From Streptomyces sp. NRRL S-340 (lineage in GTDB: Bacteria > Actinomycetota > Actinomycetes > Streptomycetales > Streptomycetaceae): a DNA stretch of 55,236 bases. Below the pieces are notes generated by a model. The model was not told where the DNA came from, searched no databases, and was given only the letters and a program-made list of their open reading frames with translations. The stretch spans positions 1 through 55,236 of the forward strand of contig NZ_JOIY01000053.1 in the NCBI RefSeq assembly GCF_000720185.1, given 5' to 3'. This document shows positions 14,970 to 24,055 of this stretch, one piece after another. The first letter of the stretch is position 1. Each line of letters begins with the position of its first letter. The translations under genes were made by a program, and so were the position numbers.

Positions 14970-17447
14970 GTGTCGTCTCTCGCGTTGTACCGCCGCTACC
15001 GCCCGGAGTCCTTCGCCGAGGTCATCGGGCAGGAGCATGTCACCGACCCGCTGCAGCAGGCGCTGCGGAACAACCGGGTCAATCACGCGTACCTGTTCAG
15101 CGGTCCGCGCGGGTGCGGCAAGACGACCAGCGCCCGGATCCTCGCCCGCTGCCTGAACTGCGAGCAGGGCCCCACGCCCACCCCGTGCGGTACGTGCGAC
15201 TCGTGCCGGGACCTGGCGCGCAACGGCCCCGGATCCATCGACGTCATCGAGATCGACGCCGCTTCGCACGGCGGTGTGGACGACGCCCGTGACCTGCGCG
15301 AGAAGGCCTTCTTCGGGCCCGCGCGCAGCCGGTACAAGATCTACATCATCGACGAGGCCCACATGGTCACGTCGGCCGGTTTCAACGCGCTGCTCAAGGT
15401 GGTGGAGGAGCCGCCGGAGCACCTGAAGTTCATCTTCGCCACGACCGAGCCCGAGAAGGTCATCGGGACGATCCGCTCGCGGACCCACCACTACCCCTTC
15501 CGGCTGGTCCCGCCGGGAACCCTGCGGGACTACCTGGGCGAGGTGTGCCGGAAGGAGGACATCCCCGTCGAGGAGGGCGTGCTCCCGCTGGTCGTGCGGG
15601 CCGGTGCCGGCTCCGTGCGTGACTCCATGTCCGTCATGGACCAGCTGCTCGCCGGTGCGGGTGAAGCCGGTGTGACGTACGCCATGGCCACCTCCCTCCT
15701 CGGGTACACGGACGGTTCGCTGCTCGACTCGGTCGTCGAGGCGTTCTCCTCCGGGGACGGCTCCGGTGCCTTCGAGGTCGTCGACCGCGTCATCGAGGGC
15801 GGCAACGACCCGCGGCGCTTCGTCGCCGACCTGCTGGAGCGGCTGCGGGACCTGGTGATCCTGGCCGCCGTGCCCGACGCGGCCGAGAAGGGGCTCATCG
15901 ACGCCCCCGCCGACGTGATCGAGCGCATGCAGGCCCAGGCGCGGTCCTTCGGCGCCGCCGAGCTGAGCCGCGCCGCCGACCTGGTCAACGAGGGTCTGAC
16001 CGAGATGCGCGGCGCCACCTCGCCCCGTCTCCAGCTCGAGCTGATCTGCGCCCGCGTGCTGCTGCCCGCCGCGTACGGCGACGAGCGGTCCGTGATGGCC
16101 CGCCTCGACCGGATCGAGCGGGGGGTGAGCTTCGGCACAGGAGCGGGCGCCCCCGCGATGGGCTACGTGCCCGGACCCGAGGCGCACGGCGGAGCCGGCC
16201 TCGCCGGCGGCGCGCCCGTGCCGCCCGGCGCCGGTGCCGCGGCGGCCCGGGCGGCGGTACGGGCTCCCGGCGGCCAGGGCGTGCCGGGTGTGCCGGGTGC
16301 CCAGGGCGCGCCCGGCACGCCGGTGGGGCCGGAGGCCGCCGCGGTGGCTCCGGGTGGCCCCGCCGCGCCGGTGGGAGCCGGAGCCGCGGAGCCCGGCTCG
16401 CGGAGCGCGGCGCCGGTGCCCTCGGGTCCGGCCGCGCCCCCCGCCGGTGACCGCGGCCAGGAGGCGCCCGCGCCCGGAGCCACGCCCGCCGCGGCCCCGC
16501 GCCCCGCCGCCCCGGCGGCCACCCCCGCCGCGGCGCCCGGCCAGGGCGCGCCCGGTGCCTGGCCCGCTGCCGCCCCGGCCGGTGCCGGTGGCCGGCGGCC
16601 CGGAGGGTGGCCCACGGCGGCGTCCCCGGGCAGCGGGCAGCCCGCGGCCGGGCCCGGCCCGGCGGCGGGTCCGTCGGGCGTCCAGGCGGGCGCGGGCGGC
16701 ACGGCCGGCGCTCCCGCCGCCCCGGCTCCCGCCGCAGCCCCGGCAGCCGCACCCGCCCCGGCGGGTGGAGGGCTCGACCCGCGCCAGTTGTGGCCGAACA
16801 TCCTGGAGGCGGTGAAGAACCGCCGCCGCTTCACCTGGATCCTGCTCAGTCAGAACGCCCAGGTCACGGGCTTCGACGGCACCACCCTCCAGGTCGGGTT
16901 CGTCAACGCGGGCGCCCGGGACAACTTCGCGAGCAGCGGCAGCGAGGACGTGCTGCGGCAGGCGCTGGCCGAGCAGTTCAACGTCCAGTGGAAGATCGAG
17001 GCGGTCGTCGACCCGGCGGGCGGCGGCGCCCCCGCGCCCCAGCCCTCCGGCGCGTTCGGAGGCGGTGGCGGCTACGGCGGCGGATCCGCGGGCGGCGGCT
17101 ACGGCGGATCCGCGGGCGGCGGTTACAGCGGTGGCGGTGGCCACCCGGGTGGTGTCGCGGCCCCGCCGCGCACGGCGGCTCCCCAGGCCGCGCCCCCGGC
17201 TCCCGGTCCCGGCGCCCCGGCCACCGACCGGTCCGCGACGGCACGGGCGGCCTCCGGTCCCGCCTCCGGTCCGGCCGCAGCGGCCCGGCCCGGCCGGCCT
17301 CCCGCGCCCGAGCCCGCCCCCGTGGCCCCCGAGGACGACACCCCCGAGGACGACGACCCCGACCTCGACGAGTCCGCCCTGTCCGGCCACGAGCTGATCG
17401 TGCGGGAGCTGGGCGCGACCGTGGTGGAGGAATACCCGACGGAGTAG
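14970..17447 (+). CDS. dnaX: DNA polymerase III subunits gamma and tau
   Basis: An 825-residue clamp-loader ATPase. The N-terminal 370 residues are conserved: LYRRYRPESFAEVIGQEHVT, Walker A GPRGCGKTTSAR, a four-Cys zinc module (CLNCEQGPTPTPCGTCDSC), Walker B region IIDEAHMVT and sensor-1 FIFATTEPEKV. The middle (about 385-605) is a Pro/Ala/Gly linker. A conserved C-terminal domain (LWPNILEAVKNRRRFTWILL) is followed by a Gly/Ser/Tyr-rich repeat (GGGGGYGGGSAGGGYGG) and an acidic tail. The true start is probably the GTG at 14970 (VSSLALYRRY); TATAAC at 14955-14960 suggests a leaderless transcript. No slippery frameshift site was seen. Confidence 0.95.
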   Translation: MSSLALYRRYRPESFAEVIGQEHVTDPLQQALRNNRVNHAYLFSGPRGCGKTTSARILARCLNCEQGPTPTPCGTCDSCRDLARNGPGSIDVIEIDAASHGGVDDARDLREKAFFGPARSRYKIYIIDEAHMVTSAGFNALLKVVEEPPEHLKFIFATTEPEKVIGTIRSRTHHYPFRLVPPGTLRDYLGEVCRKEDIPVEEGVLPLVVRAGAGSVRDSMSVMDQLLAGAGEAGVTYAMATSLLGYTDGSLLDSVVEAFSSGDGSGAFEVVDRVIEGGNDPRRFVADLLERLRDLVILAAVPDAAEKGLIDAPADVIERMQAQARSFGAAELSRAADLVNEGLTEMRGATSPRLQLELICARVLLPAAYGDERSVMARLDRIERGVSFGTGAGAPAMGYVPGPEAHGGAGLAGGAPVPPGAGAAAARAAVRAPGGQGVPGVPGAQGAPGTPVGPEAAAVAPGGPAAPVGAGAAEPGSRSAAPVPSGPAAPPAGDRGQEAPAPGATPAAAPRPAAPAATPAAAPGQGAPGAWPAAAPAGAGGRRPGGWPTAASPGSGQPAAGPGPAAGPSGVQAGAGGTAGAPAAPAPAAAPAAAPAPAGGGLDPRQLWPNILEAVKNRRRFTWILLSQNAQVTGFDGTTLQVGFVNAGARDNFASSGSEDVLRQALAEQFNVQWKIEAVVDPAGGGAPAPQPSGAFGGGGGYGGGSAGGGYGGSAGGGYSGGGGHPGGVAAPPRTAAPQAAPPAPGPGAPATDRSATARAASGPASGPAAAARPGRPPAPEPAPVAPEDDTPEDDDPDLDESALSGHELIVRELGATVVEEYPTE

Positions 17448-17652
17448 CCGCTCAGCGGGCGCTGAGCGGCTGCGGCACGGCGGCGGAGGGGGAGTGGCGG
17501 CAGAGGCCGCTCGGAGGCCGGCCCCGGGAAGCCCCGGGGAGGCTCGGAGGAGGTCCTCGGAGGCCGTTTCGGATAAACGTACGAGCAGATCCTTCCGGTC
17601 CTCTCGGCAACCCGCACAAAACGGTGCGGTGCTCTGCCGTTAGGCTGACCCC

Positions 17653-18906
17653 GTGAAGGTCCTCGTCATCGGCAGCGGCGCTCGTGAGCACGCCCTGTGC
17701 CGTTCCCTGTCCCTCGACCCCGATGTCACCGCGCTGTACTGCGCGCCCGGCAACGCCGGCATCGCCGAGGTCGCCGAGCTGCACCCCGTCGACGCCCTCG
17801 ACGGCGCGGCCGTCGCCGCGCTCGCCACCCGGCTCGGGGCCGGCCTCGTGGTCGTCGGGCCCGAGGCGCCGCTGGTCGCCGGGGTCGCCGACGCCGTGCG
17901 CGAGGCCGGCATCCCGGTCTTCGGCCCGTCCGGTCAGGCGGCGCGGCTCGAGGGCTCCAAGGCCTTCGCCAAGGACGTGATGGCGGGCGCCGGTGTCCCC
18001 ACCGCCCGGTCCTACGTCTGCACCACGGCGAAGGAGGTCGACGACGCGCTCCACGCCTTCGGTGCCCCCTACGTCGTCAAGGACGACGGACTCGCCGCCG
18101 GGAAGGGCGTCGTCGTCACCGACGACCTGGAGGCCGCCCGCGCGCACGCCGCCGCCTGCGACCGGGTGGTGATCGAGGAGTTCCTCGACGGCCCCGAGGT
18201 CTCCCTGTTCGCCGTCACCGACGGCGAGACGGTGCTGCCGCTCCAGCCCGCCCAGGACTTCAAGCGCGCCCTGGACGGCGACGAGGGCCCCAACACCGGC
18301 GGCATGGGGGCGTACTCCCCGCTGCCCTGGGCCGACCCCAAGCTGGTGGACGAGGTGCTGCGGAGCGTGCTGCAGCCCACCGTGGACGAGATGCGCCGCC
18401 GGGGCACCCCGTTCTCCGGGCTGCTCTACGCGGGTCTCGCGCTCACCGGCCGCGGTGTCCGGGTGATCGAGTTCAACGCCCGCTTCGGCGACCCCGAGAC
18501 CCAGGTGGTGCTGGCCCGCCTGCGGACCCCCCTCGCGGGCGTCCTGCTGGCCGCGGCCACCGGAACCCTCGCCGATCTGCCGCCCCTGCGGTGGAGCGAC
18601 GACGCGGCCGTCACGGTGGTCGTCGCCTCCCACAACTACCCCGGCACCCCGCGCACCGGTGACCCGATCACCGGCCTCGACGAGGTGGCCGCCCAGGACG
18701 CCCCGCACGCGTACGTGCTGCACGCCGGCACCCGGCGCGACGGGGACGCCGTGCTGAGCGCGGGCGGCCGGGTCCTGTCCGTCACGGCCACGGGCAAGGA
18801 CCTGACCGAGGCCCGCGAGCGGGCGTACGCCGCCGTCGGCCGCCTCCGCCTCGACGGTTCCCAGCACCGTACGGACATCGCCGCGAAGGCGGCCGCGGGC
18901 GCGTAG
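17653..18906 (+). CDS. purD: Phosphoribosylamine-glycine ligase (GAR synthetase)
   Basis: A 417-residue ATP-grasp ligase for the second step of de novo purine synthesis, joining glycine to phosphoribosylamine. Motifs: VKVLVIGSGAREHALC at the start, GPEAPLVAGVADAVREAG, the ATP-grasp segment FGAPYVVKDDGLAAGKGVV, and GGMGAYSPLPW. Full length. The GTG start at 17653 has no ribosome site, but TAGGCT (17641-17646) ends 6 nt upstream, as expected for a leaderless mRNA. A strong terminator follows at 18921-18957, so it is probably transcribed alone. Confidence 0.97.
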   Translation: MKVLVIGSGAREHALCRSLSLDPDVTALYCAPGNAGIAEVAELHPVDALDGAAVAALATRLGAGLVVVGPEAPLVAGVADAVREAGIPVFGPSGQAARLEGSKAFAKDVMAGAGVPTARSYVCTTAKEVDDALHAFGAPYVVKDDGLAAGKGVVVTDDLEAARAHAAACDRVVIEEFLDGPEVSLFAVTDGETVLPLQPAQDFKRALDGDEGPNTGGMGAYSPLPWADPKLVDEVLRSVLQPTVDEMRRRGTPFSGLLYAGLALTGRGVRVIEFNARFGDPETQVVLARLRTPLAGVLLAAATGTLADLPPLRWSDDAAVTVVVASHNYPGTPRTGDPITGLDEVAAQDAPHAYVLHAGTRRDGDAVLSAGGRVLSVTATGKDLTEARERAYAAVGRLRLDGSQHRTDIAAKAAAGA

Positions 18907-18920
18907 GCGCGGTGTCTCCC

Positions 18921-18957
18921 AAGGTCAGGCCCCGGACAGGATCCGGGGCCTGACCTT
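18921..18957 (+). terminator. Strong hairpin terminator of purD
   Basis: A 16-bp perfect stem (18921-18936 with 18942-18957), loop CAGGA, followed by a short T run. Confidence 0.88.
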
Positions 18958-19167
18958 TGCTGTGTGTCATCCACCTCTGACCAAAGCCATTCCATCGAGT
19001 GAGCAATGCCCCATCCGGCTGACGTGGGCCCAGCCCCCAACTAGGGTGCGGCGCAAGCGTTCCGGCACTTGGCCCACCGGCATTGCGATGTCAGTGGCGG
19101 GTGCCACAGTGGGGGAGTGGGCAACACAGGGCAGTCCAGGACAGACGGGAGGGGGTGACGTCAGGTC

Positions 19168-21042
19168 GTGACCGGAACCGGTGTGGAGGTCGGCGCGCTG
19201 TCGGCGCGCTCCCGGGCGCTGGCCGTGCTGCGCGTCCGCGGCCGTGCGCTGGCTGTGGCCCTGCTGCCCGCGGCCGCCGCGGTGATCCTGCTCGCGGGCG
19301 GTTCCACCGGCCATCTCGTGGGCCGGGGCTGGGACCTCGCGAGGTGGGTGGTGGGCGCCGTCGCCGTCGTCGTCCTGCTCGCCGCCGCGGGCGTCGGGCT
19401 GGTCGTCGCCCGCGCCCGCCCCGCCATGAGCCCGACGGTCCCGGTGCCGGAGGAGTCCGCCCCGGACCTGTACCGCCTGGTGCGCGACCTGGCCGACCGG
19501 CTCGATGTGCCCGTCCCGTCCGCCATAGCGCTCACCCCGGACTGCGACAGCTGGCTGGAGGACCGCACCCATCCGGCCCACGGGCCTCCCGCGGGCAGCG
19601 ACCGGGACGAGCCGGACGCGGTGAGCGGACCGTCCGCGGGCCGTCCGCGCCGTGCGGCGGCACCCGTCCTCGTCATCGGCTCCCCGTTCCTGTGGTGGAT
19701 GCGCGTCGGCGAGCTGCGGGCCGTCCTCGCCCCCGTGGTGGCCGGTACGGGCCCCTCGGCGCACCCGGACATAGCCGCGGCCCGGCGCTTCGTCCGCGGG
19801 CTGGACGCGGCGGTGGCCGCCGCCTCGACGGCCGGCCGGTGTCCCCTCTCCCACGTGGTGTGCGCGGGCGTCGGCTGGGTGGCCCGCCTGATGCTGCGCG
19901 GCTGCCGGGAGGACGCGGCCCAGATGGAGCGGGGCGTTGCGGCCGCCGCCGCCGAGCGTGCACAGGCTGTGGACTACGGTCTGCGCATCGTCGCCCAGGA
20001 GCAGGTGGGCCTGGCGTACGCGGGCTGGGACCGGCTGCTGACCCGGGTCGCGCTGCCCGCCTGGCGCATGGGCCGCTGGCCGTCCCGGCTGGACGCGGGC
20101 GTCGTCGCGGCGCTCACGGAGCTGTCCCGCCGGGACCGTCTGGCCGAGGGATTCGCCTCCCGGCTGGGCGAGCGGCCCGCCTGCGATCTGCTGGAGGAGC
20201 CCGGCGCGGTCGACGAGGCCGCCTCGCTCCTGGCCGCGCGGCTCTTCCACGGGGGGCCGGCCGAGCGCGGCCCGGACTGGGCGCCGGTGGCCTGGCAGGA
20301 CTACCCGGACGAGGTCGTCGACCGCAAGTGGCGCACGGACGCCGCCCGGCTGCACCGCGTCCTGGACACACTGGGCGTCAGCCGTTCCCCGGACTCCCCG
20401 GCCACCGACGCGCACGGCGCGACCCTGGCCCGGGTGCTCGACCACCTGTCCGACCACCGGCCCCGCACCCTTTCCGCCGCGGCAGACGCGACGGACGCGG
20501 AGGACGAGAACGGCGCGAACCGGGCCCACCCCCCGGCCGGGACCCGGGGGGAACAGGACCCGCCCCCGGCGTGGGCCGCGGCCCACGCCGCTCCCGAGGC
20601 CCGGGAAGCGGACGAGGAGACCGGCCTGGGCACCGAGCGGAGCGCGGTGCTCGCCGCGGGCCTCAGCGCGGAACTGGCCCGCGAGGAGGCCACCGCGCCC
20701 GCGGCCCGGCCGGATCCGGCGGAAGCGTCCGGCCAGGCGCCCGGCGCGCTCCCCTGGGACGAGGGTGCGCTGCCCCTGTTCCCCCTCCAGCCGCCGCGCA
20801 CCGGCCGTGAACTCCTCGCCGACCATGTCACCGCGATGGTCTGCTGTGCCGCGATGGACACCGCGGGCGCCACCCCGGGCCTCGACTGGCTCGACGGCCC
20901 CACCCTCCTGATCGACGGGGAGAGAGCCGCCGACCTGGGCCCGAAGGTCCTCGCCCTCGTCGAGGACGGCGACCCGCTCCCGCTGCGTGCCTGGCTCGTC
21001 GATGCGGGCATACGTCCGGAAAAGCCCGTGCGGCTGGCCTGA
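19168..21042 (+). CDS. Degenerate M48-like membrane protein lacking the zinc motif
   Basis: A 624-residue protein with two membrane helices near the N-terminus (about 27-47 and 60-82) and a cytoplasmic region with the layout of an M48 (HtpX/Ste24-like) peptidase: APDLYRLVRDLADRLDVPVP, then PVLVIGSPFLWWMRVGELRA followed directly by VLAPVVAG. In active M48 enzymes this last point is the HExxH zinc motif; here it is absent. The C-terminal half is long, acidic and Pro/Ala-rich, ending in a small conserved block (LIDGERAADLGPKVLALVED). The GTG start at 19168 follows GGAGGGGGT. It is probably a conserved non-catalytic relative; the family link is from sequence pattern only. Confidence 0.75.
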   Translation: MTGTGVEVGALSARSRALAVLRVRGRALAVALLPAAAAVILLAGGSTGHLVGRGWDLARWVVGAVAVVVLLAAAGVGLVVARARPAMSPTVPVPEESAPDLYRLVRDLADRLDVPVPSAIALTPDCDSWLEDRTHPAHGPPAGSDRDEPDAVSGPSAGRPRRAAAPVLVIGSPFLWWMRVGELRAVLAPVVAGTGPSAHPDIAAARRFVRGLDAAVAAASTAGRCPLSHVVCAGVGWVARLMLRGCREDAAQMERGVAAAAAERAQAVDYGLRIVAQEQVGLAYAGWDRLLTRVALPAWRMGRWPSRLDAGVVAALTELSRRDRLAEGFASRLGERPACDLLEEPGAVDEAASLLAARLFHGGPAERGPDWAPVAWQDYPDEVVDRKWRTDAARLHRVLDTLGVSRSPDSPATDAHGATLARVLDHLSDHRPRTLSAAADATDAEDENGANRAHPPAGTRGEQDPPPAWAAAHAAPEAREADEETGLGTERSAVLAAGLSAELAREEATAPAARPDPAEASGQAPGALPWDEGALPLFPLQPPRTGRELLADHVTAMVCCAAMDTAGATPGLDWLDGPTLLIDGERAADLGPKVLALVEDGDPLPLRAWLVDAGIRPEKPVRLA

Positions 21043-21339
21043 GCCCGGCCGGTGCCGACCCGGAGGAGGAGCTACCGGATCCACTCCTTCCACTTTCGGT
21101 CAATTCGCAACGACTAGTGACAACATGCGCGCGTCATGTGATGTGCTGGGACCGACCGCGCACGTGGCAAGCGCGTACGACATACGACAGCCGCGCAGTC
21201 ACGTCCGGCCGCGTCGCCGACCGGCATCCGCCCCGGGGCACACCGCCCCCACCGCACATCCGCACCGCCGTACAGCCGCCCCGGACGAGACATCCGCACC
21301 GCCACGCCGAGCACGGGGGCACGAGGGAGGGGGACAGCC
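21043..21339. other. Upstream region of the dimethylformamidase-like gene
   Basis: No gene is seen. It contains a direct repeat of ACATCCGCACCGCC at about 21256 and 21288, which may be regulatory or only compositional. Confidence 0.4.
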
Positions 21340-22842
21340 ATGGGATCGGACCGTGTCCGCCGCTGGGAGTCGGGAGCACTCGCGCACGCCGTCACGGACC
21401 CGTTCGGCCAGGGCCCCGTCCCCTGGCTGCGCGGCAGCGAGACGTACTTCGACGACACCGGCCACGTCGTCCCCTGGTACGTGGACCCGGCCCCGCGGTC
21501 CGCGCCGGGCGGCGCCGGTGCGCCCCGCATCCCGGCCCCCCGCGCCGGCGGAGGCGGTCTCCGCTCGGCCGACGACGTCCACCGCCAGATCAAGGGCTTC
21601 GCCTCGACCGGCGCCGTCACTCCCGGCGAGGCGATCGACTTCCACATCACCGTGGACCCGCCGCAGGAGTTCGGCGTCGACGTCTACCGCATCGGGCACT
21701 ACGGCGGCGACGGCGCCGCCAAGATCACCACGAGTCCGCGGCTCTCCGGCATCGTCCAGCCCCCGCCGCTCACCGCCGACCGCACCGTGTCCTGCCACCA
21801 CTGGTGGCTGTCCTGGCGGCTGCAGATCCCGTCGTACTGGAGCATCGGCGCCTACGTCGCCGTGCTGACCACCGCCGACGGCTACCGCTCGCACATCCCC
21901 TTCACGGTCCGCGACAGCCACCCCGCGGATCTGCTCCTGCTGCTGCCCGACGTCACCTGGCAGGCCTACAACCTCTACCCGGAGGACGGCCGCACCGGAG
22001 CCAGCCTCTACCACGCCTGGGACGAGGAGGGCCGGCTGCTCGGCGAGGCGGACGCGGCGACCACGGTCTCCTTCGACCGGCCGTACGCGGGCGCGGGCCT
22101 GCCGCTGCACGTCGGCCACGCCTACGACTTCATCCGCTGGGCCGAGCGCTACGGCTACGACCTCGCCTACGCGGACGCCCGCGACCTGCACGCCGGCCGC
22201 GTCGACCCCACCCGTTACCGCGGCCTGGTCTTCCCCGGCCACGACGAGTACTGGTCGGTCCCGATGCGCCGTACCGTCGAACTCGCCCGCGAGCACGGCA
22301 CCTCCCTGGTCTTCCTCTCCGCCAACACCATGTACTGGCAGGTCGAGCTGGGCCCGTCCCCGGCCGGGGTCCCGGACCGCCTGCTGACCTGCCGCAAACG
22401 TAAGGGCCCCGGCAGGCCGGTGCTGTGGCGGGAGATCGACCGGCCCGAGCAGCAAGTGGCCGGCATCCAGTACGCGGGGCGGGTCCCCGAGCCGCACCCG
22501 CTGATCGTGCGCAACGCCGGGCACTGGCTGTGGGAGGCCACCGGGGCACGGGAGGGCGACGGGATCGAGGGTCTGGTCGCCGGCGAGGCCGACCGCTACT
22601 TCCCGCGCACCCCGCTCCCCGACCACCAGGACCGCATCCTGCTCGCGCACTCCCCGTACACCGACAGCGAGGGCGCCCCGCGCCACCAGGAGACGTCCCT
22701 GTACCGGGCCCCCTCGGGCGCCCTGGTCTTCGCGTCCGGGACCTTCGCCTGGTCACCGGCGCTGGACCGTCCCGGCCACGTGGACCCCCGGATCCAGCGC
22801 GCCACCGCCAACCTCCTGGACCGCATCTGCAAGCGCGACTGA
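21340..22842 (+). CDS. N,N-dimethylformamidase beta subunit-like protein
   Basis: A 500-residue protein of the family related to the large subunit of dimethylformamidase. Recognisable parts: SADDVHRQIKGFASTGAVTP and the jelly-roll-like VDVYRIGHYGGDGAAKI near the N-terminus, then the glutamine-amidotransferase-like core with LLLLLPDVTWQAYNLYPEDG, and RGLVFPGHDEYWSVPMRRTV. No small-subunit gene accompanies it, and most such Streptomyces proteins have no proven substrate, so amidase activity is a family-level guess. The ATG at 21340 follows GGGAGGGGGACAGCC, a clear ribosome site. It lies upstream of purC on the same strand with a 145-bp gap. Confidence 0.85.
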   Translation: MGSDRVRRWESGALAHAVTDPFGQGPVPWLRGSETYFDDTGHVVPWYVDPAPRSAPGGAGAPRIPAPRAGGGGLRSADDVHRQIKGFASTGAVTPGEAIDFHITVDPPQEFGVDVYRIGHYGGDGAAKITTSPRLSGIVQPPPLTADRTVSCHHWWLSWRLQIPSYWSIGAYVAVLTTADGYRSHIPFTVRDSHPADLLLLLPDVTWQAYNLYPEDGRTGASLYHAWDEEGRLLGEADAATTVSFDRPYAGAGLPLHVGHAYDFIRWAERYGYDLAYADARDLHAGRVDPTRYRGLVFPGHDEYWSVPMRRTVELAREHGTSLVFLSANTMYWQVELGPSPAGVPDRLLTCRKRKGPGRPVLWREIDRPEQQVAGIQYAGRVPEPHPLIVRNAGHWLWEATGAREGDGIEGLVAGEADRYFPRTPLPDHQDRILLAHSPYTDSEGAPRHQETSLYRAPSGALVFASGTFAWSPALDRPGHVDPRIQRATANLLDRICKRD

Positions 22843-22987
22843 CCCGCCTCCGGCCCCTCGCCGGTCCTTCGCCGGTCCCCTGACGGCCCGCCGCCGGGCC
22901 GTCCCGGCGCCGCCGTCCACCCGCTGTCCGCGGCCCGTGTCCGATACGGGAGAATCGAGCCATTGGACAGAACCACGGGGAGGAACC

Positions 22988-23899
22988 GTGTCCGGATTCG
23001 TCGAAAAGCCCGAGCCGATCCAGGTTCCGGGCCTGGTGCATCTGCACACCGGCAAGGTGCGCGAGCTGTACCAGAACGAGGCGGGCGACCTCGTGATGGT
23101 CGCCAGCGACCGCATGTCCGCCTACGACTGGGTGCTGCCCACGGAGATCCCCGACAAGGGCCGCATCCTCACGCAGCTCTCCCTGTGGTGGTTCGACCGC
23201 CTCGCCGACCTCGTCCCCCACCACGTCCTCAGCACCGAGGTCCCCGAGGGCGCCCCCACCGACTGGGCCGGGCGCACCCTCGTCTGCAAGTCGCTGCGGA
23301 TGGTCCCGGTGGAGTGCGTGGCCCGCGGCTACCTCACCGGCTCGGGCCTGGCCGAGTACGAAGCCTCCCGCACGGTGTGCGGCCTGGCCCTGCCCGAAGG
23401 CCTGGTCGACGGTTCCGAGCTGCCCGCGCCGATCTTCACCCCGGCCACCAAGGCGGAGGTCGGCGAGCACGACGAGAACGTCTCCTACGAGGAGGTGGCC
23501 CGGCAGACCGGCGCCGAGACGGCCGCCCAGCTGCGCCAGGCGACCCTCGCCGTCTACGGCCGGGCCCGGGACATCGCCCGGGAACGGGGGATCATCCTCG
23601 CCGACACCAAGTTCGAGTTCGGCTACGACGGGGAGACGCTCGTCCTCGCCGACGAGGTGCTCACGCCCGACTCCTCGCGTTTCTGGCCGGCCGACCAGTG
23701 GCAGCCGGGGCGCGCGCAGCCGTCGTACGACAAGCAGTTCGTCCGGGACTGGCTGACCTCGGCCGAGTCCGGCTGGGACCGCACCGGCGAGCAGCCCCCG
23801 CCGCCGCTGCCCGAGCAGGTGGTGGAGGCGACCCGCGGCAAGTACGTGGAGGCGTACGAGCGGCTGACCGGGACGAGCTGGTCCTCGGTCCTGTCGTAG
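22988..23899 (+). CDS. purC: Phosphoribosylaminoimidazole-succinocarboxamide synthase (SAICAR synthetase)
   Basis: A 303-residue enzyme that joins aspartate to CAIR in purine synthesis. Motifs: HTGKVRELYQ near residue 19, LVMVASDRMSAYDWVLPTEI, the family-specific VECVARGYLTGSGLAEY, IFTPATKAEVGEHDENVSYE and IILADTKFEFGYDG. The GTG at 22988 follows GGGGAGG at ideal spacing, so it is preferred over an in-frame start at 22937. The following terminator (23923-23952) separates it from tRNA-Gly. Confidence 0.97.
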   Translation: MSGFVEKPEPIQVPGLVHLHTGKVRELYQNEAGDLVMVASDRMSAYDWVLPTEIPDKGRILTQLSLWWFDRLADLVPHHVLSTEVPEGAPTDWAGRTLVCKSLRMVPVECVARGYLTGSGLAEYEASRTVCGLALPEGLVDGSELPAPIFTPATKAEVGEHDENVSYEEVARQTGAETAAQLRQATLAVYGRARDIARERGIILADTKFEFGYDGETLVLADEVLTPDSSRFWPADQWQPGRAQPSYDKQFVRDWLTSAESGWDRTGEQPPPPLPEQVVEATRGKYVEAYERLTGTSWSSVLS

Positions 23900-23922
23900 G
23901 CCCGAGGGGTCCCGCGCATGAA

Positions 23923-23952
23923 GAAGCCCCCCGGTGGTGACCGGGGGGCTTC
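23923..23952. terminator. Bidirectional hairpin terminator
   Basis: GAAGCCCCCCGGT (23923-23935) pairs with ACCGGGGGGCTTC (23940-23952), between purC and the convergent tRNA-Gly gene. Confidence 0.85.
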
Positions 23953-23959
23953 TCGCCGG

Positions 23960-24032
23960 AGCGGACGACGAGGCTCGAACTCGCGACCTCAACCTTGGCA
24001 AGGTTGCGCTCTACCAACTGAGCTACGTCCGC
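23960..24032 (-). tRNA. tRNA-Gly (anticodon GCC), first copy
   Basis: A 73-nt tRNA: acceptor GCGGACG/CGTCCGC, discriminator T, D-arm AGCTCAGTTGGTAGAGC, anticodon loop TTGCCAA giving GCC, T-loop GTTCGAGCC. It is identical to the tRNA at 28154-28226. Confidence 0.96.
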
Positions 24033-24055
24033 GTTGCGCCGTGGCGCGAGAGCAA

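Noticed and set aside
14253..17390. Very long minus-strand frame (over 1000 codons) opposite dnaX
   Set aside because: Antisense to dnaX, crosses the SRP RNA and tRNA-Ser(GGA), and has no domain. A composition artefact.
14970..17447. Programmed frameshift to make gamma from dnaX
   Set aside because: No A/T slippery heptamer was seen near the end of the ATPase domain; the sequence there is GC-rich.
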